Positions 53,301 through 60,485 of a stretch of 64,000 bases of DNA are shown here, piece after piece. This stretch comes from CAYWIT01 sp964458415 (GTDB lineage: Bacteria > Pseudomonadota > Alphaproteobacteria > Micavibrionales > UBA2020). The first letter of the stretch is position 1; each line of letters opens with the position of its first letter. The notes beneath the pieces are model-generated. The model did no database searches and was not told the origin of the DNA. It saw nothing but the letters and a program-made list of their open reading frames with translations. The stretch is taken from contig CAYWIT010000002.1 in assembly GCA_964458415.1 (NCBI GenBank), positions 62,001 to 126,000 of the forward strand, read 5' to 3'. The translations under genes were made by a program, and so were the position numbers.

Positions 53301-53956
53301 ATTCCGTTGGTGGTGATGAGCTGACGGGTGGTGACGGTAATGACCTGATCTTCGGCGATGCGCTCTTTACCGATGATCTGGCGGCGTTGCACGGACTGCC
53401 GACGGATCCGGGTTCGGGCTGGGAAGTTTTCGCGCGTCTTGAGGCGGGGGAAAGCACGACCAATCCGGGCTGGACACGGGCGGATACGATCTCCTATATC
53501 AAGACACATGCAGCAGCGCTGGCGGAGGAATCTGTTGGCAGCGATGGTCAGGGTCGTCTGGGTGGTCATGATACGCTGTCCGGTGGCGCCGGTGACGATG
53601 TGCTGTTTGGTCAGGAAGGGGACGATATCCTTTCCGGCGGCGACGGTCTGGATACGCTCTTCGGCGGTTCCGGCGCGGATACCTTCTTGCTGGGAACGTC
53701 TGCCGATGGCATTGACACGATCAAGGATTTCAGCGTAAGCGATGGTGACATTCTGGATATTAGCAACATCCTGACAGGTTACGATCCCTTGACGGATAGT
53801 TTGTCTGACTTTGTAAAAGTTACGGCAAATGCCGGGGATACGCTGGTCCAGATTGACACGACAGGAACGGGAACCGCCTATCAGACGGTGGCTGTGCTTG
53901 AGGGAGTTAATGTCGATATGGACACGCTGACCAATCACGGTAATTTGATTGCCTAA
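47381..53956 (+). CDS. Giant RTX repeat adhesin, type I secretion substrate (LapA/BapA-like)
   Basis: A 2191-residue surface protein without Sec signal. Layout: two copies of a beta-rich N-terminal module (about residues 20-95 and 115-192); a hinge with Pro201-Ala-Ala-Gly204 followed by glycine-rich sequence; twelve cadherin-like/bacterial Ig-like repeats in six pairs (about 257-1710) rich in DTDGSE; a von Willebrand A domain with MIDAS Asp1774 in DISGS; RTX nonapeptides (GGDGNDLIFG, GGAGDDVLFG, GGDGLDTLFG); and a C-terminal type I secretion tail (VLEGVNVDMDTL). It has few cysteines. The ribosome site GAGGGG lies 9 bases ahead. TolC, exporter and adaptor genes follow. It is likely a calcium-dependent biofilm or prey/host-attachment adhesin. 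Confidence 0.9.
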   Translation: MAAEQQSLIALQANAVTEVSVTAGKTLAIGGDAEVSGMTMGKSGELVVHFNNGATLVVRNFSEVAGMGEAPAITMPNGHVVNLAQLLPTLASDIQTAAGEETPSVVTVEKPAANQDVVVKLEPGQEYQFGFAMNEPTAVKDNEGQLVITFKNGGEIIIPNYGDIKASGNPSSLTLSDGSQLKATELGDVLAQATQLAEVEPAAGEAGGGARNGFGFQSSFSATPLESLDAIGPINPTSLQYRAPDREPLPTGLNAPAPVTPNLEAADSYVYEDNSVALFVDAHPTNANEQLTITISGFDASWTVDTTASGGTYNAATGTWTITLAKGASFTGGPLVSPPADSDGDMPNLTVTLDVTNLATGMTGQAVSTINVYTDAVADTPAVAAKDATGHEDTPIALDITTAVKDTDGSEEITGVVISGVPASATLNHGTDLGGGQWLLSLTDLTGLTITTAKDYSGSFDLTVTSTATEVNLSDTEFNFNNNTANNTAKLTVTVEGVADEVLLKVEDAEVKEDGAVALKISASLTDTDGSETLTVTISGIAPGWGVDTTTSGGTYNAATGTWTLALPAGVTSFTGGPEVSPPADSDADLTGLVVTATAMDGGDTNSATAIINVVTDAVIDVPHLDAQNASGIEDNPVALTITMGVGDTDGSEQITNILISGVPAGAALNHGADLGGGVWQLTMADLTGLNFLPAPNFYGTVNLTVTITSTEANLSGGEYDYNDNQMTISDDMVITVESQPETPRVSAEEACVKEDGSVQLVVHAALDPTGPATDVLTVSISGIQADWSVDTTASGGTYDAGMGTWTLTLPAGNNFTGGPVFSPPADSDVDMTGLVVTATQTDPVSGTASSAAVTTKIVVDAVIDAPTVDAQDASGDEDTSIPLTIAVGPGGDNTDGSEAITAIIISGVPAGAALNHGTNLGGGQWSLTQADLSGLALTPAANWSGTINLTVAVTEKEVTLSGEECDLTDNQKTVTDKLTVTVKPVADEPSVSARDVCVKEDGSVQLQVSASLTDTDGSEHLTVTISGIQAGWTVNTTASGGTYNAATGVWTLTLPAGVTAFTGGPVVKPPANSDADMTGLTVTATATESDGATMSSSADFKVVTDAVIDTPFLDANNVTGDQDQPVSLDIKTNVTDTDGSEAITKIVISGVPDGFTLSAGTNLGGGQWEVTQAQLPGLQINPPAHWAGTLTLTVSSTATEVNLGGEECDLTDNQKTVTDKLTITVHARPDQPTLSVHDQCVKEDGSTQLDIQANLTDMAEYLTVTVTGFKAGWTVDTSASGGTYNAATGTWSITLATGQNFSGGPIVKPPANSDADLTGLVVTATSTEPSGVSASVQATMKVVTDAVIDTPYLNVANASGKEDVSSVSLAISTGVTDTDGSEAITKVVISGLPDGFALNKGTNLGGGAWQLTTGQLVGLKLVPPANWSGEFSLTVSSTAREVKLSGEECDYTDNEMTVTKTLKVTLTPVADAPNLCVNDVMVKEDGAVKLFVEAGLSDPSEQMTVTISGFKPGWTVDTTIDGGTYNAATGVWSITLPLGVTAFAGGPLVRPPADSDADLTGLVATVTSTETDGSTASKSGTFSIFTDAVIDAPTVDAGDVAGDAGTAIALDINVGKGGDNLDGSEQITKIELSGVPAGAVLNHGTDLGGGVWSLTLADLSGLTLTPAAGTSGSYALTVTVTETETSLSGLEFDLTDNTATASDSLTVTVRAVDPVFKVGKNVDDVDGSVTAYEVGTGTGTIKGNGAADILVGDVGGARSETQAKDYNIVMVLDISGSMGSKFDPTSKYSLLLDAVQNLLTDFSGYQGGDVKVHIVPFSTTAKTAGTFTVTDAADFAAAVNYLDTLTNAGGVTNYESALQAAITWLQGSGKIAGAETYTYFVSDGQPNTYVTSTNPAQSGSETDSMNQIKGTDGTNEIALIQSLSTEVIGVGINIGSKISNINLIDSNGVALNIDDPLDLNAALAGSNPINKINSVGGDELTGGDGNDLIFGDALFTDDLAALHGLPTDPGSGWEVFARLEAGESTTNPGWTRADTISYIKTHAAALAEESVGSDGQGRLGGHDTLSGGAGDDVLFGQEGDDILSGGDGLDTLFGGSGADTFLLGTSADGIDTIKDFSVSDGDILDISNILTGYDPLTDSLSDFVKVTANAGDTLVQIDTTGTGTAYQTVAVLEGVNVDMDTLTNHGNLIA
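48150..52512 (+). repeat. Six tandem ~729-bp repeat pairs inside the adhesin gene
   Basis: Each pair encodes an A unit (SGGTYNAATG, GGPxVxPPAxSDADxTG) and a B unit (TDAVIDxP, DTDGSEAITxIxISGVP, LGGGxW). The glycine codon of the A-unit GGTY motif falls at 48311, 49040, 49769, 50504, 51227 and 51950, giving periods of 729, 729, 735, 723 and 723 bases, all multiples of three. The repeats are diverged in sequence, so the array is old rather than freshly expanded. Confidence 0.9.
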
Positions 53957-53975
53957 TCTTCAATAATAAGATAGA

Positions 53976-54010
53976 AATTGAGGCTGCTGGATTTTTCCAC
54001 AGCCTCAATT
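53976..54010 (+). terminator. Strong intercistronic hairpin between adhesin and tolC genes
   Basis: AATTGAGGCTG (53976-53986) pairs perfectly with CAGCCTCAATT (54000-54010). Inside, TGGA and TCCA add four more pairs around a TTTT loop, with one bulged C. There is no T-run after it, so it more likely causes partial termination or protects the 3' end of the adhesin message. Confidence 0.6.
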
Positions 54011-54033
54011 CTACAATAATATCAAGGACTGAC

Positions 54034-55359
54034 ATGATGAAAACCTTTGCGAAATTTTGCACCGTTTCTGTTTTGAGCCTTATACTGGCCTCTCCGGCCT
54101 TTGCTGCGGGGGAAGATGGGGACCTGACTTTGGTTGATGCCGTCAGTAAGGGCATTCAGACAAATCCGCAATATGCGCTGGTGGCGAATGATCATCTGGC
54201 AGTGAAGGAAGAATTATCTCAGGCCAAGGCGCTTTATATGCCGTCCGTCGATTTCCTGGGCGAAGGGGGATGGGAGCGGACGAATTCTCCGACGATTGAC
54301 GATGAAAGCCTGATGCGCAAACGGGCGTCCTTGACATTGACGCAAATGCTCTTTGACGGCTGGGCGACAAAAAGCGAGGTCAGCCGCCAGAAGTCTCGCG
54401 TTGAGTCCACGGCAAATCGTGTCGGGGAAGTTGCGGAATTTACCGGGCTGGATATCGTAGAAGCCTATCTGGAAGTGCTGCGCCAGCGCGACCTGCTGTC
54501 GATTGCGCGCTCCAACGTGGAAGACCACATGAAAATCCTGGGGACGATCGAGACTGGCGCTTCCGCCGGCACGGTCACCGAGGGGGATGTGGCGCAGGCC
54601 AATGCCCGCGTGGCGCAGGCGCGCGCAACGTCTTCTTCTACCGAGCAGGATCTGCGGAGAGCGGAGGCTTTGTTCATTCAGAAAGTCGGCGATGTACCGG
54701 GTGATATGGCTTTCCCCGACATTCCCCGCGACAAGCTGGCGGCTACTCTTGATGAGGCCATCCGCATGGCTATAACACAAAGCCCGACATTGGCCGTTTA
54801 TGAATCCGATGTTAAAGTGGCGGATGCAGAATATCAGGCGTCCGGCGCGACGTTGTACCCGAAAATCGATTTGGAGGCGAATGCTTCCGTCGGCCATGAT
54901 CTGAGCGGTGTTGAAGGCAACGATAACCGCCAGTCCGTTCTGGCTGTTATGCGCTGGAACCTCTATCGCGGCGGTGCCGATCAGGCGCGGCAGCGTGAAT
55001 TTATGTACCGTCATGCTCTCTCTCGGGAGCGTCGTGCGGATGCCGCGCGTCAGGTTGAAAAAGATATGCGTGATACGTGGGCAGGAATGGTTTCCGCCGG
55101 TGAACGCGCAAAAGAGTTTCAGGATCAGACGGTGGCAAACGAGAAAGTCGTCAATGTCTATCTGGATCAGTTCAGTCTGGACCGCAGGACGCTGCTGGAT
55201 GTGCTGGATTCCCAGAACGAGCTGTTCGTTTCCCGTTCCAGCCATGTCAACTCCCTCTACACGGAAATGTTCGCGGTGTTCCGCGTTCTGGCCTTGCAGG
55301 GGAATCTGCTGAAAACGCTGGGCGTTGAGAAGCCGCGCGAGGCACGTCTGGAGAAGTGA
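54034..55359 (+). CDS. TolC-family outer membrane efflux protein of the adhesin exporter
   Basis: A 441-residue outer-membrane channel. It has a signal peptide (VLSLILASPAFA), two OEP repeats with long coiled-coil helices, and motifs LTQMLFDGW and MRWNLYRGGADQARQREF typical of TolC proteins in type I secretion loci. It forms the outer-membrane exit of the adhesin exporter with the ABC protein and HlyD-like adaptor encoded next. ATG codons at 54034 and 54037 are both possible, with AAGGA just upstream. It lies 77 bases after the adhesin, across a hairpin. Confidence 0.92.
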   Translation: MMKTFAKFCTVSVLSLILASPAFAAGEDGDLTLVDAVSKGIQTNPQYALVANDHLAVKEELSQAKALYMPSVDFLGEGGWERTNSPTIDDESLMRKRASLTLTQMLFDGWATKSEVSRQKSRVESTANRVGEVAEFTGLDIVEAYLEVLRQRDLLSIARSNVEDHMKILGTIETGASAGTVTEGDVAQANARVAQARATSSSTEQDLRRAEALFIQKVGDVPGDMAFPDIPRDKLAATLDEAIRMAITQSPTLAVYESDVKVADAEYQASGATLYPKIDLEANASVGHDLSGVEGNDNRQSVLAVMRWNLYRGGADQARQREFMYRHALSRERRADAARQVEKDMRDTWAGMVSAGERAKEFQDQTVANEKVVNVYLDQFSLDRRTLLDVLDSQNELFVSRSSHVNSLYTEMFAVFRVLALQGNLLKTLGVEKPREARLEK

Positions 55360-55366
55360 TCTCCTG

Positions 55367-55391
55367 ACGGGTCTGGGGAGCAACCCGTTTG
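55367..55391 (+). promoter_or_regulatory. Ribosome-binding hairpin setting a TTG start for the exporter gene
   Basis: ACGGGT (55367-55372) and ACCCGT (55383-55388) are perfect complements. The 10-base loop holds the Shine-Dalgarno GGGGAG (55375-55380), and the stem ends directly at the TTG start (55389-55391), 8 bases after the Shine-Dalgarno. A downstream ATG at 55422 has no comparable ribosome site. Confidence 0.5.
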
Positions 55392-57620
55392 ACATCCGAG
55401 ACAGTAAATTCTGATAAAGATATGCCAGAGAGCGGCTTGGGGAAATTCTGGCCGCTTGAAGCCGAGCGCATTTCTCTTGATGACCCGTTGATGGAATGTC
55501 TGGCTATTGTGGCGGCGGACTATGGGCGCCGGACAACGGCTGTGGCCTTGTCGGCGGGGCTGCCGGTGCATGGCGAACAAATGGCTTCTCCCGCTGCGTT
55601 TGTACGCGCTGCCGACCGCATCAGCATGACAGCACGGATGGTGCGCCGTCCTTTGGCGGATTTGCTGGCCAGTCCGAATTTGCCCTGTATTCTGGTGTTA
55701 AAGAATAATCAGGCTTGCATTTTGAAAGGGCGGCGCGGTGATAATGCAGAATTGATCTTTCCGGAGACGCCGGATCAGCCCGTTGCCATTCCGCTGATGG
55801 ATTTAAAATCGCGTTATCATGACTATGCATTTTTTGTGCGGCCGCGCGCGCAGATGGACGGACGCTCCGGCCCGCAGGCCATAGAAGAGGGGCGCGACTG
55901 GTTCTGGAGCGCGATCTGGCGCCACCGCAAGATTTATTACGAGGTCATGGTCGCGGCTGTAGTGGTTAACGTGCTGGCTCTGGCCAGCCCGCTTTTTACG
56001 ATGAATGTCTATGACCGCGTTATTCCCAACAGCGCATTCCCGACTTTGTGGGTTCTGGCGACGGGTGTTTTCATTGCCTATATCTTCGATTTCCTGTTAA
56101 AAAATCTGCGTTCGCATTTTGTCGATACAGCGGGACGCAAAGCGGATAACGTTATTTCCGCGCGGATTTTCGAGCAGATGCTGGGGATGAAAATGGCGGC
56201 CCGTCCGCCGAGCGTCGGTGTGCATGCCGCTAACCTCAAGGAATTTGAAACGCTGCGTGATTTCTTTACCTCGGCGACCGTCATCGCCCTGATCGACTTT
56301 CCTTTTATTTTGCTGTTTATCGTCATGATCTGGATGATTGCGGGACCGGTGGCCATCGTGCCGGCCGTTCTGGTGCCGTTGGTAATCGGCGTCGGCATGA
56401 TGCTGCAGCGGCCTCTTGATAAAGTGATCAAGGAGTCGATGCGCGAGAATGCTTTTAAAAGCGGTCTGATTTTTGAAACGCTCAGCGGGCTGGAGACGAT
56501 CAAGGCGCAGGCCGCCGAAGGGCATATGCAGCGCAAGTGGGAGGAATTGACGGAGCTTGCATCCTCCACCAATGTCAAGGCACGCGGTATTGCGGCGTTT
56601 GGCGTGAATTTTGCGGTTTTTTGCTCTAACATCGTTTCTGTCTGCATGGTGGTTTACGGTACTTACCTGATCGCAGATGGAGATATTACGATGGGGGCAC
56701 TGATTGCGGCGGTGATCCTGTCCGGTCGAGCCATGGCGCCGCTGGCCTCTGTCGCTGCCATTCTGACCAAATACAGCCAGTCGAAAGAGGCGCTGGATCG
56801 CCTGAACGAACTGATGCGTTCTCCTGTCGAGCGGTCCTTGTCGCAAACCTTTATTTCCATGCCGGTGATGAAAGGCGAGATACGGTTTCGCGATGTAGTG
56901 TTCCGTTACCCGAACCAGAAAACGCCGGCGCTCAATAACATCAGTTTTTCTATCGAGCCGGGCGACCATGTCGGCGTGATCGGCGCGGTCGGTTCCGGCA
57001 AGACGACGATTGAACGGCTTGTTCTCAATCTTTACCAGCCGGAAAGCGGTTCGGTGCAGGTGGACGGCGTGGACGTGCGGCAGATTGATCCGGCAGACCT
57101 GCGCCGGAACGTCGGTGTTGTGCAGCAGACGCCTTATCTTTTCTTTGGCTCTGTGCGTGAAAATATCACGTTGGGGCATGAATCCGTTCCGGATAGCGCA
57201 GTTCTGCGCGCGGCAGAAATGGCGGGGGTGATGGATTTTCTGCGTGATTCCGAGGCGGGGCTGGATACGCAGGTCGGCGAACGGGGGGAGAATCTTTCCG
57301 GTGGCCAGAGGCAGGCCGTGGCCATTGCGCGCGCGCTTCTCTATGATCCGCCGATGTTGCTATTGGACGAACCGACGGCTTCGATTGATCCGGGGTCAGA
57401 GCGCAGGCTTTACGGGCATCTGCGCGAGCTGATCAAGGGAAAAACGATTTTACTGGTCACGCATAAAAGCGCGGTACTGGGGTTGGTGGACAAGCTGATC
57501 CTGATGGATCGTGGGCGCATTGTTGCCGCAGGGCCGCGTGACGAGGTTATTGCAAAATTGCAGTCAGGCGTTTTCAAGGCGGGAGCTGCCGGTACGCAGG
57601 GGGTAACGCCGAATGAGTGA
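55389..57620 (+). CDS. Type I secretion ABC transporter, LapB-like
   Basis: A 743-residue exporter. It has an N-terminal C39-like domain (about 20-150), six membrane helices (about 180-450) and an ATPase with Walker A GAVGSGKT (532-539), signature NLSGGQRQ and Walker B MLLLDEPTASID. The C39-like domain is degenerate: relative to the family's YG end, the catalytic cysteine position is Pro33 and only the second cysteine position (Cys37) is kept, so it binds rather than cleaves its cargo, as in HlyB/LapB. It exports the adhesin. It starts at TTG, supported by the upstream GGGGAG. Its 3' end overlaps the adaptor gene by 8 bases. Confidence 0.93.
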   Translation: MTSETVNSDKDMPESGLGKFWPLEAERISLDDPLMECLAIVAADYGRRTTAVALSAGLPVHGEQMASPAAFVRAADRISMTARMVRRPLADLLASPNLPCILVLKNNQACILKGRRGDNAELIFPETPDQPVAIPLMDLKSRYHDYAFFVRPRAQMDGRSGPQAIEEGRDWFWSAIWRHRKIYYEVMVAAVVVNVLALASPLFTMNVYDRVIPNSAFPTLWVLATGVFIAYIFDFLLKNLRSHFVDTAGRKADNVISARIFEQMLGMKMAARPPSVGVHAANLKEFETLRDFFTSATVIALIDFPFILLFIVMIWMIAGPVAIVPAVLVPLVIGVGMMLQRPLDKVIKESMRENAFKSGLIFETLSGLETIKAQAAEGHMQRKWEELTELASSTNVKARGIAAFGVNFAVFCSNIVSVCMVVYGTYLIADGDITMGALIAAVILSGRAMAPLASVAAILTKYSQSKEALDRLNELMRSPVERSLSQTFISMPVMKGEIRFRDVVFRYPNQKTPALNNISFSIEPGDHVGVIGAVGSGKTTIERLVLNLYQPESGSVQVDGVDVRQIDPADLRRNVGVVQQTPYLFFGSVRENITLGHESVPDSAVLRAAEMAGVMDFLRDSEAGLDTQVGERGENLSGGQRQAVAIARALLYDPPMLLLDEPTASIDPGSERRLYGHLRELIKGKTILLVTHKSAVLGLVDKLILMDRGRIVAAGPRDEVIAKLQSGVFKAGAAGTQGVTPNE

Positions 57621-58968
57621 GAATACCCGCAAGCTTGATTTCAGTGAAATTGATCTGCGCAAGCTCGATCTGGCGCGGAAGTACGATGATGATTTTTCTG
57701 CCGATGAGGGCATTCTCTGGCGGGATCATGTTTTGCTCTATGCGGTGGCGGGACTGCTGGTGATTTTTATTGTCTGGGCCAATCTGGCCAGGCTGGATGA
57801 GGTCGCACGGGGGATTGGCAAGGTGATCCCTTCTTCGGAAGTGCAGGTCATCCAGAATCTTGAGGGCGGAATCGTTGATGCGTTTCTGGTCAAGGAAGGC
57901 GAGGCTGTCAAAGAGGGGCAGATTATCCTGCGGATGCGGAATGTGCAGGCGAAGTCCGATTTTCAGGCGACGAACCAGAAATATCTGGGACTGCTGGCAT
58001 CCATTACCCGTTTACAGGCGGAAGCCGATGGCAAGGAACCGGTTTTCCCTCCGGAGGTGATCGCGGGCGTACCGGACTCGGTGCGGGCCGAGCGTGATGC
58101 TTATGACGCCAATAAAAAGCAGTATGAGGGGCAACTGGGCGTTTTGCAGCAGCAGCAGACCCAGAAGGAGCAGGAGGTTGAGGAGCTGACACGGCGTATC
58201 GCCGATACTGCCAGTGTTCTGGGCCTGTCGCAGGAAGAGCGTAATATGGTGGTCCCCATGGTGGAGCGCGGTGCCGCTAATAAAATGGAATTGTTGCAGC
58301 TGGATCGGCAAATCGCAACACAACGGGCAGAACTGAACGGGCTGAAGCTGGCGCTGCCGCGGTCGCAGGCCGCAGTCAAGGAGTCGCGCGAGCGGATCAA
58401 TGAACTGACCAGCGGTTTTAAGGCCACCGCGCAAAAAGAGCTGTCGGGGAAAACGATCGAGCTGAACTCCATCAAGGAAACGCTGGGGGCCTTTCAGGAC
58501 AAGAGCGAGCGGACAGAAATAAAATCGCCGGTGCATGGCACGGTCAAGGACATCAAGGTGACGACGGTGGGCGGTGTGGTAAAACCCGGCGAGCCGATCA
58601 TGGAAATTGTGCCGCTGGAAGATTTGCTGCTGGTGGAAGCCAGTGTCCGGCCAGCGGATATCGCCTTTATCCATCCGGGACAGAAGGCGATTGTGCGTAT
58701 TTCCGCTTTTGATTTTTCTGTTTACGGCGCACTGGAAGGTGAAGTGACGGAGATCAGTGCGGATAGTATCACCAATGAAAAGGGCGAGAGTTTCTATCGC
58801 GTCAAGGTCCGTACCGACAAGACCAAGCTGAGTAAAGGCAGCAAGGAATATGATATTATTCCCGGCATGCAGGCGACTGTCGATATCGTCACGGGCGAGA
58901 AAACCGTGATGAATTACCTGATGAAGCCTTTTGTCAAGGCCTCGCAAACCGCGCTGCGGGAGAGATAA
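57613..58968 (+). CDS. HlyD-family membrane fusion protein of the adhesin exporter
   Basis: A 451-residue type I secretion adaptor. It has one N-terminal membrane helix (LLYAVAGLLVIFIVWANLA), a biotinyl-lipoyl-like half-motif (EGGIVDAFLVKEGEAVKEGQIIL), a long coiled coil at about residues 110-300 with Gln/Glu-rich heptads, and the second lipoyl half plus beta-barrel (VHGTVKDIKVTTVGGVVKPGE). It links the inner-membrane ABC protein to TolC. The start overlaps the ABC gene by 8 bases (translational coupling). Confidence 0.93.
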   Translation: MSENTRKLDFSEIDLRKLDLARKYDDDFSADEGILWRDHVLLYAVAGLLVIFIVWANLARLDEVARGIGKVIPSSEVQVIQNLEGGIVDAFLVKEGEAVKEGQIILRMRNVQAKSDFQATNQKYLGLLASITRLQAEADGKEPVFPPEVIAGVPDSVRAERDAYDANKKQYEGQLGVLQQQQTQKEQEVEELTRRIADTASVLGLSQEERNMVVPMVERGAANKMELLQLDRQIATQRAELNGLKLALPRSQAAVKESRERINELTSGFKATAQKELSGKTIELNSIKETLGAFQDKSERTEIKSPVHGTVKDIKVTTVGGVVKPGEPIMEIVPLEDLLLVEASVRPADIAFIHPGQKAIVRISAFDFSVYGALEGEVTEISADSITNEKGESFYRVKVRTDKTKLSKGSKEYDIIPGMQATVDIVTGEKTVMNYLMKPFVKASQTALRER

Positions 58969-59009
58969 GCTAATATAAACAGTGAGTTATAATATTTCAT
59001 AATAAGCTA

Positions 59010-59037
59010 TTGACATATTATTTTTTTATATTAATCT
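59010..59037 (+). promoter_or_regulatory. Possible promoter of the 59070 gene
   Basis: TTGACA (59010-59015) lies in AT-rich DNA. The -10 is weak (TAATCT at 59032-59037, 16-base spacer). The sequence ATTGACATATT is identical to that at the 14648 promoter. Confidence 0.35.
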
Positions 59038-59069
59038 CTTCAATAGTTTAAAGCTAATGGAGATTAACT

Positions 59070-59459
59070 ATGACAGTATTTTTAAAACTAAAAACATCTA
59101 CAAGAAGTGTCCCTATGGGACATAGTAATTCCTTTCATTTTCTAAATCTTAGTGGTGAAGGGGAGACCTTGGTCGCTGCTGATAGTATCGTATTTCAAAA
59201 ACATGTTAACCCCGATTATACTTATGCTTTTATTCCTGAAACGGAACTTTCTGCAATCATTAAAAAATCTTTTGATGAAGTTTCAGGTATGCTTATTGCC
59301 GCTGCAAAGAAAGATATAGTGGTTTTTGATATGCGCGATTTCTGCCTGACAACAGTCGAGGCAAAAGCTGCAGCAAAAGCGAAACAAGCGGATGCGCAGA
59401 TGCCGCTGACGCAGAACGTTCAAAAGAAAGGCTTGGCGCGCTTTTTTCCGAGGAAGTAA
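59070..59459 (+). CDS. Hypothetical AT-rich small protein, 129 aa
   Basis: I do not recognise the family. GGAG precedes the ATG. The protein is predicted soluble with no signal peptide: a beta-rich start, a helical segment around residues 60-85 (ELSAIIKKSFDEVSGMLIAAA), an Ala/Lys-rich helix at about 95-108 (AKAAAKAKQ), and a basic end (GLARFFPRK). The first half is clearly more AT-rich than the neighbours, which may indicate recent transfer or relaxed selection. It follows the adhesin export operon on the same strand but has its own promoter-like element. Confidence 0.6.
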   Translation: MTVFLKLKTSTRSVPMGHSNSFHFLNLSGEGETLVAADSIVFQKHVNPDYTYAFIPETELSAIIKKSFDEVSGMLIAAAKKDIVVFDMRDFCLTTVEAKAAAKAKQADAQMPLTQNVQKKGLARFFPRK

Positions 59460-59550
59460 TCAACAATATAGGACTATTCTTTCGTTTGACCTGAATCAGG
59501 TAAATTTCTGGCGGCATGGCGGTAATTTTTTTACAGGAATGGAAGTGTGG

Positions 59551-60483
59551 TTACCCCAGCTTCTCGGTCAGCTCCGGCAGAGCCGTGAAGAGGTCCTGCA
59601 CCAGACCGTAATCGGCGACCTGGAAGATCGGCGCTTCCGGATCTTTGTTGATCGCGACGATGATTTTGGAATCTTTCATGCCCGCCAGATGCTGGATGGC
59701 GCCGGAAATACCGACCGCGACGTAAAGCTCGGGGGCGACAACCTTTCCGGTCTGGCCGACCTGATAGTCATTGGGAACGAAACCGGCGTCTACGGCCGCG
59801 CGCGAGGCACCAACAGCGGCGCCCAGCTTGTCGGCAACGGCATCAATCAGTTTAAAGTTGTCACCGCTCCCCATGCCGCGACCGCCGGAAACGATCACGC
59901 GGGCGGCGGTCAGTTCGGGGCGCTCGGATTTGGTGAGTTCCTGACCGACGAAGGAGGACAATCCGGCATCTCCCGCCGCTGCAATGTTTTCAATTGCAGC
60001 TGACCCGCCCGTAGCAGGGGCGGCATCGAAAGCGGTGGTGCGGATCGTCATGATTTTAATGCTGTCGTTCGATTGCACGGTGGCGAAGGCGTTTCCGGCA
60101 TAGATCGGACGGACAAAAGTATCCGTGCTTTCGATTTTGCTGACGTCGGAAAGCATCTGCATGTCCAGCAGGGCCGCCGCACGGGGGAGCATGTTCTTGC
60201 CCGTTGTCGTGGCGGGGGCGAGGATATGGCTGTAGCCTGTCGCATTTTTAACAACCAGCAGGGCAAGGTTTTCAGCGAGCTGGTGCGCGTAGGCTGCGTC
60301 ATCGGCGACCAGAATCTTGCGGACGCCGGGAATTTTTGCGGCGGTCGCGGCTACCTCCGCGCAGTCTTTTCCGGCGACGAGGATGTCAATTGCGCTGCCT
60401 AGTTTTTGCGCGGCGGCAACAGCGGAGAGTGTTGCGGGTTTCAGGGCTTTATTGTCATGTTCGGCAATAAGAAGAACGGTCAT
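59551..60483 (-). CDS. etfA: Electron transfer flavoprotein, alpha subunit
   Basis: A 310-residue FAD-binding protein with the EtfA C-terminal FAD motif region (SGGRGMGSGDNF, ASRAAVDAGFV, QVGQTGKVVAPELYVAVGISG, INKDPEAPIFQVADYG). With EtfB it takes electrons from acyl-CoA dehydrogenases and passes them to ETF-ubiquinone oxidoreductase. Only 2 bases separate it from etfB upstream on the same strand. Confidence 0.96.
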   Translation of the reverse strand: MTVLLIAEHDNKALKPATLSAVAAAQKLGSAIDILVAGKDCAEVAATAAKIPGVRKILVADDAAYAHQLAENLALLVVKNATGYSHILAPATTTGKNMLPRAAALLDMQMLSDVSKIESTDTFVRPIYAGNAFATVQSNDSIKIMTIRTTAFDAAPATGGSAAIENIAAAGDAGLSSFVGQELTKSERPELTAARVIVSGGRGMGSGDNFKLIDAVADKLGAAVGASRAAVDAGFVPNDYQVGQTGKVVAPELYVAVGISGAIQHLAGMKDSKIIVAINKDPEAPIFQVADYGLVQDLFTALPELTEKLG

Positions 60484-60485
60484 GA

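Noticed and set aside
54214..55395. 393-codon leftward frame over tolC
   Set aside because: Antisense shadow without signal peptide or motif; the sense frame is a clear TolC protein.
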